Shown piece after piece: positions 53,581 to 61,181 of a stretch of DNA of 64,000 nucleotides. A program made the translations under genes and the position numbers. The stretch is from the NCBI RefSeq assembly GCF_024808255.1, contig NZ_JANTYS010000001.1, forward strand, positions 496,001-560,000. The letters run 5' to 3'. The DNA is from Mucilaginibacter dorajii. GTDB taxonomy: Bacteria; Bacteroidota; Bacteroidia; Sphingobacteriales; Sphingobacteriaceae. The notes under the pieces were generated by a model, which made no database searches, was not told the DNA's origin, and saw nothing but the letters and a program-made list of their open reading frames with translations. Within the stretch, counting starts at the first letter, position 1; every line of letters starts with the position of its first letter.

Positions 53581-56376
53581 ATGAAGAAAATTCTACTCCT
53601 GTTATTTATCGCCACTCTTGGAAATATTACTTATGCCCAAAACCGTCGGGGAGGTGGCGGCAATGGTAATGGCAATTTTCAGCAGCAACGGCGCTCAAAA
53701 GATCAAAAAGGACCGTTGCCTTTCAGAGAAGTTTTAGGTGTGGTTAAAGATACTGCCGGCAAAAAAATGGAAGGTGCTACTGTAAAATTAGTATCGGCTA
53801 CTGATAGTATGGTTACAAGTACAGGGCCTACGGGTAAGTATACTTTCAGGAGTGTTAAATCGGCAACTTTTGTTATTACCGTTACCAGTATCGGCTTTCA
53901 AACCGTGGTACGAAAGATGCTGAATAATGACGAAAGCCGCAGTCTGGAACTTGATCCGTTTATATTAAAACCGCAATCGCATATGTTGGGCGAGGTTGTG
54001 GTTAACGGCGAGCCAAGTATCACTTATAAAACAGATACCGTTGAGTATCGCGCCAGCGATTACAAGGTACGCCCCAACGCAACGGTTGATGAACTGATCA
54101 AAAAGATGGAGGGGGTTGAAGTGGCTAAAGACGGTACAGTTACACACCAGGGACAGGCTGTAGTGAAAGCGAGACTAAACGGTAAGGATTATATAGGTGG
54201 CGATGTAGCACAGGCAATTCAAAACCTGCCTGCCGATATAGTAGAGAAGATTCAGATAATTGATGATTATGGCGATCAGGCCGCCCGTACAGGTATTAAG
54301 GATGGCGACCCTCAAAAGGTGCTTAATATTACTACCCGGCCCGATAAATCTGTAGGGAACACTGGTCGTTTAAATACGGGTATAGGTAGTGACGACCGTT
54401 ATGATAATCGCTTATTTTTTCAGCGGCTTAACGGTAATGAGCAAATAGGGGTGATAGGTAGTTTTGTAAATACCGTAAACGGCGTTACCGGCGGTAGTGG
54501 CGGTGGCAGCGGTGGCACAACAAAAACAGGCGGTCCTAATGTTAGCTATCGCGGCTATCTCACAAAAAAAATACAGATCAATGCCAGCTACAACTACAAT
54601 TTCAGGGATGTTAACTCCATTAATCATAGCGATGGGCAGCAATTTAGCACACTGGGTACCACCAATTTTATCAGGAACAGCAATGCGCAAAACGACAACA
54701 AAACCCATAGAATTAACCTGGAACTGGAGTATAATATAGATAGCGCAAATTATTTAAAAGTAACGCCAAGTTTTAGCTACACGGGCGCAAACTCATCCAA
54801 CACATCCCAATATTTCCGAACCGGGTTAATACACCAGGATATTGCTGGTATAACCAATAGTAATAATACCGTACCTACTTACAGCGGTATTGTGTTTTAT
54901 CAGCATTTATTTAAAAAACCTAAGCGTAATTTATCCTTACAGCTAAGTTATACAAGGGCCGATAACGAAACGGTTAACGGGCAGGATAATAACATTATTT
55001 ACTACCAGGATTCAACTGATCACGTATTGAAGGATTCTTTGGTGAACCGCTACATTAGTCGCACCAACCTGAGCAAAAGTTTCAGGACCAGCTTTACCTA
55101 TGTTGAGCCGCTTAGCGATGTGTCACAATTGGAATTTAACGCGCAGGTAAATTCACGTAGTTATGATAACCAGGCTTATACCTATAATATAGATTCAGCA
55201 GGTAGACGTAGCCTGGTAGATTCACTAAGCAATGTTTTTAAATACTCGTTTACCGAAACCCGTTTGGCCCTTAACTACCGGATACAGGAAAAAAAATATA
55301 ATGTATCCTTAGGTGTTACCGCGGTACCCACTGTATTGGATGGCACAAAAATTAGCGGTGGCGTAATAAGTACCCATCGTAACGATTTTAATTTAATCCC
55401 GATAGCGCGCTTTCAGTACGTGTGGTCAAAGCAGGAGCGATTTTCAGTCAATTATTCTGGTAGCCCGCAGGAACCATCGTTTAATCAAATTCAGCCGGTA
55501 AGGGATGAATCAAATCCGCAAAACCCGGTTGTGGGTAACCCCGATTTGAAACCATCGTTCAGCAACTCTATCAATTTTCAATACAACAACTACCTGGTAG
55601 ATTCAAAGTTTAACGTATCGGGCAATGCCAATATCAGTTTTATCAAAAATAAAATAGTTACCAATACCGTGCAGATTGCCGATACTTTAGGTGCTCTAAA
55701 AAACGAAACGCATTACATCAACTTAGACGGGAGCTACAGCATTGGAGGCAATTATAACATCTCTAAACAGTTTGATGATCGTAAATATAACCTGTCGCTT
55801 AATGGTACCATCCAGTATACTCATGGGGTATCTATGAGTAATAACATACAAAACTTCACCACAATGTGGCATTACAATGAACGTTTTGGTCCGCAGATCA
55901 ACCCAAATGAATCTATCGAGATTAATCCATATGTATCTTACGATGTAGCCAAATCATTTTTTACACTGCCACATTCGGTAAATACGAATATCCGCACTAC
56001 GGCGCTGGCTATTGATGGTAAGTTTTACTTTTTAGAAGGCCGTACGGCTACATTTGGGTACAATGCCAGTAAGAACTTTGTGACGGGAGTATCGCAAAAC
56101 CTAACCCGTAATCCGTTGGTTATTAACGCTTATATCGAGAATCAGTTTTTCAGGAAGCGTAACCTCACTATCAGTTTCCAGGTGTTTGATATACTAAAAC
56201 AAAACAACTTTGTAAACCAGGTAACTACCGAAAACTCGGTAACCAACACGCTTAGCAATGCGCAAAGTCGTTATTTTATGTTGAGCGCAAAGTTGAATCT
56301 TCAAAAATGGAGTGGTGCGCCCATGCGCCATGGACAACGGATGAAGAGGAGAGGGGATGGAAGTTTTATTGAGTAA
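53581..56376 (+). CDS. Outer membrane beta-barrel protein with carboxypeptidase-like domain
   Basis: 931 residues with a signal peptide (1-20, ending TYAQ). A Gly/Asn/Gln-rich linker (RRGGGGNGNGNFQQQRR) is followed by a carboxypeptidase-regulatory-like domain at ~48-135 (VLGVVKDTAGKKMEGATVKL), a plug-like region (ATVDELIKKMEGVEVAKDG, then AQAIQNLPADIVEKIQIID) and a long beta barrel rich in N, S and Y. This matches the TonB-receptor-like OMP_b-brl family rather than SusC, and no SusD is adjacent. The cargo is unknown. The C-terminus is basic (MRHGQRMKRRGDGSFIE). It stands alone between a terminator and a palindromic element. Confidence 0.87.
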   Translation: MKKILLLLFIATLGNITYAQNRRGGGGNGNGNFQQQRRSKDQKGPLPFREVLGVVKDTAGKKMEGATVKLVSATDSMVTSTGPTGKYTFRSVKSATFVITVTSIGFQTVVRKMLNNDESRSLELDPFILKPQSHMLGEVVVNGEPSITYKTDTVEYRASDYKVRPNATVDELIKKMEGVEVAKDGTVTHQGQAVVKARLNGKDYIGGDVAQAIQNLPADIVEKIQIIDDYGDQAARTGIKDGDPQKVLNITTRPDKSVGNTGRLNTGIGSDDRYDNRLFFQRLNGNEQIGVIGSFVNTVNGVTGGSGGGSGGTTKTGGPNVSYRGYLTKKIQINASYNYNFRDVNSINHSDGQQFSTLGTTNFIRNSNAQNDNKTHRINLELEYNIDSANYLKVTPSFSYTGANSSNTSQYFRTGLIHQDIAGITNSNNTVPTYSGIVFYQHLFKKPKRNLSLQLSYTRADNETVNGQDNNIIYYQDSTDHVLKDSLVNRYISRTNLSKSFRTSFTYVEPLSDVSQLEFNAQVNSRSYDNQAYTYNIDSAGRRSLVDSLSNVFKYSFTETRLALNYRIQEKKYNVSLGVTAVPTVLDGTKISGGVISTHRNDFNLIPIARFQYVWSKQERFSVNYSGSPQEPSFNQIQPVRDESNPQNPVVGNPDLKPSFSNSINFQYNNYLVDSKFNVSGNANISFIKNKIVTNTVQIADTLGALKNETHYINLDGSYSIGGNYNISKQFDDRKYNLSLNGTIQYTHGVSMSNNIQNFTTMWHYNERFGPQINPNESIEINPYVSYDVAKSFFTLPHSVNTNIRTTALAIDGKFYFLEGRTATFGYNASKNFVTGVSQNLTRNPLVINAYIENQFFRKRNLTISFQVFDILKQNNFVNQVTTENSVTNTLSNAQSRYFMLSAKLNLQKWSGAPMRHGQRMKRRGDGSFIE

Positions 56377-56380
56377 GAGA

Positions 56381-56490
56381 AAGCCCCTCTAAATCTCCCC
56401 TGAAGGGGAGACTTTTGATTAGCAAGGTTTAATAACTTCTCAGCCCTTCTTTTAAAGTCCTCTCCTTTGGAGAGGATTTAGGTGAGGCTT
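56381..56490. repeat. AAGCCCCTCTAAATCTCCCC palindromic element
   Basis: The left arm AAGCCCCTCTAAATC pairs imperfectly with right arm GATTTAGGTGAGGCTT, and inner CTCCCCTGAAGGGGAG and TCCTCTCCTTTGGAGAGGA hairpins are present. It starts a few bases after the stop codon of the barrel gene and may act as its terminator. A partial copy (GGAGAGGGCAGGGTGGGGC) follows. Confidence 0.75.
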
Positions 56491-56521
56491 GTTCTTTGGA
56501 GAGGGCAGGGTGGGGCTGGCC

Positions 56522-57175
56522 CTATATCTTAATCAAATCCTGTTTCAAAGCGGCTATCACCAGGCCGGTTCTTGATTTGGTATCGAATTTTTGGAACAGG
56601 GCCTCGCGATAATTGTCTATGGTATGTGGGCTTAAGTTCATTATATCGGCTATTTGCTTGTAGGTAAGATCACTACAGCAAAGTTCAAGAAATTTTAGTT
56701 CGTTGGCGTTTATTTCTACCTGTTGGGTTTTTAGTGGCTGATTATTTTGAATGTTGCGCAATAATTTGCCGCTCACCAGTTCATTAATATAAAACGATTG
56801 CTGGGCTATACCGGTAATGGCTTCAATCAGGTCGGCCGCTTTTGATTGTTTTAGCATATAGCCGCCGGCACCACTTTTTAGCATGGCTATAATGGGTTTG
56901 TCCTCTTCAAACATGCTTAAGGCCAGTACTTTAATTTCGGGGTGATGTTGCTTGATCCATTTGGTGCTTTCATAGCCATCCATTAAAGGCATGGTGATAT
57001 CCATCAATATCACTTCGGGCAAAGGGTTTTGGGATATTTTTTTAATCATATCCTGCCCGTTCTCGGCATCAAATAGTACGTTTATCTTGTCGGAGTCGTT
57101 AAGCAAACTGGCCAGGCCTTGTCTGAAAAGCGTATGATCGTCAACAATAGCGATGTTAATTTTTTCGGGGTACAT
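56522..57175 (-). CDS. LuxR/NarL-type response regulator
   Basis: 217 residues from the ATG at 57175. Receiver domain: acidic pair in IAIVDDHTLFRQGL, phospho-acceptor Asp in VILMDITMPLMDG, then LALSMFEEDK and the Lys region MLKQSKAADLIEAI. A GerE-type HTH follows at ~150-210 (SDLTYKQIADIMNLSPHTID, then REALFQKFDTKSRTGLVIAA). It is encoded immediately after a HisKA_3 kinase and is its likely partner. The regulated genes are not evident. The barrel protein on the other strand is the nearest candidate. Confidence 0.93.
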   Translation of the reverse strand: MYPEKINIAIVDDHTLFRQGLASLLNDSDKINVLFDAENGQDMIKKISQNPLPEVILMDITMPLMDGYESTKWIKQHHPEIKVLALSMFEEDKPIIAMLKSGAGGYMLKQSKAADLIEAITGIAQQSFYINELVSGKLLRNIQNNQPLKTQQVEINANELKFLELCCSDLTYKQIADIMNLSPHTIDNYREALFQKFDTKSRTGLVIAALKQDLIKI

Positions 57176-57181
57176 CAATAT

Positions 57182-57970
57182 CTAATAGGGTATAGTTACA
57201 ACAATTTCAGATCCGCTACCTACGGTTGAGGTTATTGAGGCTATACCACCTATCATTGCAGCACGTTTCGTTATATTATGAAGCCCCATTCCTGTTTTGC
57301 GTTTCAATGTTTCATCAACATTAAAGCCAGCCCCGTTATCGCGAATGATTAACTTAAAGGCATTTTCAATCTGCTCTAAAGTTATAAAAATTTCGGTTGC
57401 CCGGGCGTGCTGAATAATGTTATTTATGATTTCCTGGAACAGGCGAAAAACAATGGTTTCCTTAGCACCATCCCCGCTAAATACGCCAAAGTTTTCTTTT
57501 TCAAAGTGGATTTTAAATTTATCTGAACGTTTTAGCCATTCCAACTCAAATTCAATGGCGGCGGCCAAACCGCGGTTTACCAGCTCTTCGCCGTGCAGCA
57601 GGCGTGAAAGGGCTTTCACTTCCTTGATAGACCGGTTGGTAAGGTCATCAACAAAAGCAAGTTTCTCGGCTGCTTTATCCTTGTTGTTTAAATCGATAGA
57701 ACTTAGTGTAATGGTAGTGATGCTTAATAGTTGGCCAATGTTATCGTGTAAATCATAAGCAATTGTTTTTAATGTTTGCTCCTGTACTTCAATCTGTGTT
57801 TTAAGTAGTTCATTTTCAAATGTTTTTTGCAGCAGTAGTTTCTCTTCCTGGTGTTTCTTTTTTTTGCGGTTATAGGAAACCACATAAATGATGAGGAAAA
57901 GTGGGGCTATTAAAAATATAAGCGATGTAAGCCCTATGAGGAAAATGATCTCCTCTGAAGATATCTGCAT
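57182..57970 (-). CDS. Sensor histidine kinase (HisKA_3 type)
   Basis: 262 residues from the ATG at 57970. One N-terminal membrane helix (IIFLIGLTSLIFLIAPLFLIIYVV) leads into a coiled coil (KLLLQKTFENELLKTQIEVQEQ), the phospho-acceptor box YDLHDNIGQLLSITTI and a HATPase_c domain with N box FQEIINNIIQHA and G boxes DNGAGFN and GMGLHNI. There is no periplasmic sensor domain, so sensing is probably done by the membrane protein encoded upstream, whose 3' end overlaps this gene by 37 bp. Kinase and regulator genes are 6 bp apart. Confidence 0.92.
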   Translation of the reverse strand: MQISSEEIIFLIGLTSLIFLIAPLFLIIYVVSYNRKKKKHQEEKLLLQKTFENELLKTQIEVQEQTLKTIAYDLHDNIGQLLSITTITLSSIDLNNKDKAAEKLAFVDDLTNRSIKEVKALSRLLHGEELVNRGLAAAIEFELEWLKRSDKFKIHFEKENFGVFSGDGAKETIVFRLFQEIINNIIQHARATEIFITLEQIENAFKLIIRDNGAGFNVDETLKRKTGMGLHNITKRAAMIGGIASITSTVGSGSEIVVTIPY

Positions 57971-58593
57971 AAAAAAGCGTATGACCAAAATGAGTATAGT
58001 ATTATATTTAGTAAAATAAAGATGTAATACCGGATGGAAAGTTGATTGTTAATAGGTTTTATTTGAGAAAGATAATCGAAAAATATATTGCAGGTAGTAC
58101 TGCCAAAGTAAAAAAATAACGCGCCGCTAACCCACCAGAACGGTGCCGAAAATGCCAGCCGCTCAAAGTTCTCGTCCATCAGTTTAAGATAGTAATAATA
58201 CAGGCTGGCCAGTACAAATACCACCGACATTACCGATGCAGTTATGGATACAAATGATTTAAAATGGTTCATCACCAGTTCGGCCAAGTAGATTGCCATA
58301 AATATAATATACCAGGTAATTAGCCATTTGCCCGTGTTTTTAAAAGGCTTGTACAAACTGTAAAATGTGTAACTGGTAATCCCACACTCCAGCAATAAAA
58401 AAACGTTATACAGGTTGTAATTGGGAATGTGTGCTACCTTACGCATATAAACACCCATGGCCTCACAAATGCAGGTTAGCAACAGGTAGGGTATAAATAG
58501 CCTCCAGGCTGTATCCTTATCTTTAATTAAAAAGATAAAGGCAGCCAGGAAGCATATAAACTCACCCCCGGTATTTATGGTGATGAACATCAT
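57934..58593 (-). CDS. Multi-spanning membrane protein linked to a two-component system
   Basis: 219 residues with about seven hydrophobic segments (for example TGGEFICFLAAFIFLI, WLITWYIIFMAIYLAEL, VMSVVFVLASLYYYYL and FILLNIILYSFWSYAFL). I know no named family. Proteins of this size and topology often precede HisKA_3 kinases in Bacteroidota, and the 37-bp overlap with the kinase gene supports a joint function, perhaps as the sensing module. Two ATG codons (58593, 58590) are possible starts. The lipoprotein gene ends 5 bp upstream, so all four genes probably form one transcript. Confidence 0.75.
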   Translation of the reverse strand: MMFITINTGGEFICFLAAFIFLIKDKDTAWRLFIPYLLLTCICEAMGVYMRKVAHIPNYNLYNVFLLLECGITSYTFYSLYKPFKNTGKWLITWYIIFMAIYLAELVMNHFKSFVSITASVMSVVFVLASLYYYYLKLMDENFERLAFSAPFWWVSGALFFYFGSTTCNIFFDYLSQIKPINNQLSIRYYIFILLNIILYSFWSYAFLCRYLQRRSFSS

Positions 58594-58598
58594 TTGTT

Positions 58599-59192
58599 TT
58601 ATTGGATTAGGGTTGCACCAATGCTACTGCAAGTAGCCGGTGGCGGGCATTGTTCGCCACGGTTTTCTGGAGGCGTGCCAACTATAAAGCCGCCGTCGGT
58701 TTTGGCTTGGCCTGTTGCTGGTTTACCTTTATAGTAATCCCAATGATATTTATTGGTATCGCCTAACAATTGCCTTGTTGATACCATTACCAGCGTATTA
58801 AAACCCCAGAATTGTTTATCTGGCTTATGCCCGCCCACAAAGTCTTTATCATAGTTTTTATCGTAACTGGCCAGGTAAAAACGGATGCCATCGCCGCCTT
58901 CGTTCTTGATTTTTTTAACAAGGCTGTCCAAGCGGGCCACACTAAACCAAACGCAGCGGGTGTCTGGTTTATGATAGATTTTACCTAACCCATTTGCTCC
59001 AAGTAAACCCGAGTCAACAGTGCCGGCACGGCTTTCATAGTTTTTTACATACCGCAGTGCCGTTTCATAGGTTAAGGTATCAACGATTTGCGCATCCGGA
59101 TGAGGAGCTGTTACAGCTGGGGTGCTTTGTTTACACGAACTAAAGCCAAGGCCGGCAACTGCCAGCGCTAATAGGGTAATTTTTATTGTCAT
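58599..59192 (-). CDS. Hypothetical lipoprotein, first gene of the two-component transcript
   Basis: 197 residues. The signal peptide ends in a lipobox (LAVAGLGFSSCKQ, Cys ~20). The mature part contains TYETALRYVKNYESRAG, CVWFSVARLDSLVKKI, GGDGIRFYLASYDKNY and GFNTLVMVSTRQ, and ends in a Cys/Pro-rich tail (ENRGEQCPPPATCSSIG) that could form a disulphide. I do not recognise a domain. It is likely anchored in the periplasm or outer membrane and co-transcribed with the membrane protein, kinase and regulator. Confidence 0.72.
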   Translation of the reverse strand: MTIKITLLALAVAGLGFSSCKQSTPAVTAPHPDAQIVDTLTYETALRYVKNYESRAGTVDSGLLGANGLGKIYHKPDTRCVWFSVARLDSLVKKIKNEGGDGIRFYLASYDKNYDKDFVGGHKPDKQFWGFNTLVMVSTRQLLGDTNKYHWDYYKGKPATGQAKTDGGFIVGTPPENRGEQCPPPATCSSIGATLIQ

Positions 59193-59640
59193 GATAGTTA
59201 TTATTTAAGGTGATTCGAAAGTGCTCAATTATAAGTACAAACACAATTTATATCCCACCTTTTTTTACCCTTAAAAAACCCTGTTAAAAAAGCTGATTAC
59301 ACCCTGTTTTACCTTTTGATTAAAACAGACATTTGGAGTGTCATAAAAATGATAAAAAATAAATTGTGCCTTTTGTAAAATAAATTTCGCTGCTAAATAT
59401 AAACCAGTTCGTAATAATTACAATATGCAATGACAACGATATGGCGATATCGGAAACTAAATTAATCAATAGCTTATATTATTGTAAAATATTGATAGTT
59501 AGGTAAATATTTACAGATTTCAGTGTCTCGGTTTATAATTAATAAAATTTTTATCATATAGAATAATATATATTTACCAGGCAATTTGATAATTGTAAAC
59601 CTGAAAATAACCAATAACTAAAACCTAAAATTTACACACT
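59193..59640. promoter_or_regulatory. Gap between lipoprotein and tail-collar genes
   Basis: 448 bp, very AT-rich and without genes. It must hold divergent promoters for the two-component transcript and for the tail-collar gene. No repeat element and no clear operator are visible, in contrast to most gaps of this window. Confidence 0.5.
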
Positions 59641-60174
59641 ATGGATCCTTACATTGCAGAAATCCGCATGTTTGCCGGTACCTACGCGCCCCAGGGATGG
59701 GCAACGTGCGACGGGCAAATAATGTCAATCGCTCAAAACAATGCTTTATTTGCTTTAATCGGTACAACGTACGGTGGCGATGGCGTACAAACCTTTGCAC
59801 TGCCCGATTTGAGAAGTCGCGCACCTATTCACGCAGGGCAGGGCAGAGGCCTGTCTTCTTATGTTCAAGGGCAAACAGGTGGTAGTGAGTCTGTTAATTT
59901 GTCTCAACAACAACTGCCTGCTCACTCGCATTTGGTAAACGGGGTCTCGACAGCGGCGAATCAAAGCACTCCGGGGGGCTTTTTCCCTGCACTGTCAAAT
60001 GATCCGGCTGCAGGTACACTTATTAACAGCTACTCTGATGCGAAACCTGATCAACAAATGAACGCAACTACAATTTCATTAACAGGCGGAAACCAACCGG
60101 TTGCAACTTTATCGCCGGTATTGGCTGTTACTTTTATAATTGCGCTTAACGGTATCTGGCCGCCAAGACCGTAA
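59641..60174 (+). CDS. Phage tail collar / microcystin-dependent-protein family
   Basis: 177 residues, no signal peptide. The N-terminal MDPYIAEIRMFAGTYAPQGW, then CDGQIMSIAQNNALFALIG, TYGGDGVQTFALPDLRSRAP and GQTGGSESVNLSQQQLPAHSH are the hallmark of the tail-collar (MdpB-like) family. Such proteins occur on phage tail fibres, but also outside prophages. Here no other phage gene is visible, and the neighbours are a formyltransferase-like gene and a large surface protein. Its job is unknown. An adhesion or cell-surface fibre role is possible. Confidence 0.92.
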   Translation: MDPYIAEIRMFAGTYAPQGWATCDGQIMSIAQNNALFALIGTTYGGDGVQTFALPDLRSRAPIHAGQGRGLSSYVQGQTGGSESVNLSQQQLPAHSHLVNGVSTAANQSTPGGFFPALSNDPAAGTLINSYSDAKPDQQMNATTISLTGGNQPVATLSPVLAVTFIIALNGIWPPRP

Positions 60175-60212
60175 TATATAATGGAAATGAACAAAATTTT
60201 TGATAGGTGCAA

Positions 60213-61139
60213 ATGAAAATTGGCATTGTATCAAATTCTAAAATATGCATGCCCCTGCTTTCTTATTTAAGCAATTATAATAAAGCAGGGGTTATGTTGT
60301 ACCTGGGGAAATCGCTGCAGCCTGGTATCGCCGCAAATGATATCATAGTTTTTTGCAGGTCAAAAGCGATTAATATTTACACAGAGAGTAATCAAGAAGA
60401 ATTATATCAATGGCAGCAGGTGTATAGCCCGGATGTTATTTTCTTTTTGGGTTATAGCAATAAGGTAGATATTGAACAATTAAGCGGCGTGCCCAAAGGT
60501 ATATATAACATACACTTTGGTAAACTACCACAATTCAGGGGGCCATCACCTGTGTTTTGGCAAATAAAAAAAGGCGAGGCCAGTATTGGCCTGGCTATTC
60601 ACCAAATGACAGATAAGCTGGACAGCGGCCCGGTTGTTTGGGAACACAATATCAATAACGAAGAATATCATACATATAGCTATATCAACGAGGTTTTTAG
60701 TGAGTTGCAGGTTAGGGGAGTGTTGGATATTCTTGAAAAAATAGCCAAAAACCAGGTTTTAAGTAAAAAAATACAAGATAAAACCGAGGCTAAATATTAC
60801 AGCAAACCCAAATTCGCAGATGTGATGATCAATTGGGAGAAGATGGATGTAAAAGAAATACTCAGCTTAATTAAAGCATGCAGTTCATGGAATAATGGGG
60901 CTGCTGCGTTGATAAACGGGTATGAACTTAAAATATTGGATGCGGAACAAGCCACCGAAAAGCAACCGAATAGTACGCCAGGGGCAATTATAATAGGAAA
61001 TAGCAACTTTAATGTGATATGCATCGATAATGAGGTATTAAGCATTAATTTTTTCAATATAAACAGTACCTGTATACCGGCCCGGCACGCAGGTTTTTAT
61101 GGTTTACAAACAGGGCAAAAATTTATCAGTCGGCTATAA
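60213..61139 (+). CDS. Formyltransferase-family protein (Fmt-like)
   Basis: 308 residues from the ATG at 60213 (a GTG two codons earlier is possible). A formyl-transferase domain covers ~50-190: DVIFFLGYSNKVD, then GIYNIHFGKLPQFRGPSPVFW with the catalytic-type N-x-H and the HxGxLPxxxG-like loop, and IHQMTDKLDSGPVVWE with the conserved Asp. The C-terminal ~100 residues resemble the Fmt_C domain (ISLIKACSSWNNGAAALING). It is not a standard Met-tRNA formyltransferase: the N-terminal fold and length differ. It probably uses N10-formyl-THF to formylate an amino sugar, amino acid or peptide. It begins 38 bp after the tail-collar gene. Confidence 0.85.
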   Translation: MKIGIVSNSKICMPLLSYLSNYNKAGVMLYLGKSLQPGIAANDIIVFCRSKAINIYTESNQEELYQWQQVYSPDVIFFLGYSNKVDIEQLSGVPKGIYNIHFGKLPQFRGPSPVFWQIKKGEASIGLAIHQMTDKLDSGPVVWEHNINNEEYHTYSYINEVFSELQVRGVLDILEKIAKNQVLSKKIQDKTEAKYYSKPKFADVMINWEKMDVKEILSLIKACSSWNNGAAALINGYELKILDAEQATEKQPNSTPGAIIIGNSNFNVICIDNEVLSINFFNINSTCIPARHAGFYGLQTGQKFISRL

Positions 61140-61181
61140 ACAAATTAGCAGGCAATGCAACCGGATATTTATTACCTTATT

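Noticed and set aside
59641..60174. Prophage remnant based on the tail-collar gene
   Set aside because: No capsid, terminase, baseplate or lysis genes are near. The family also occurs outside phages.
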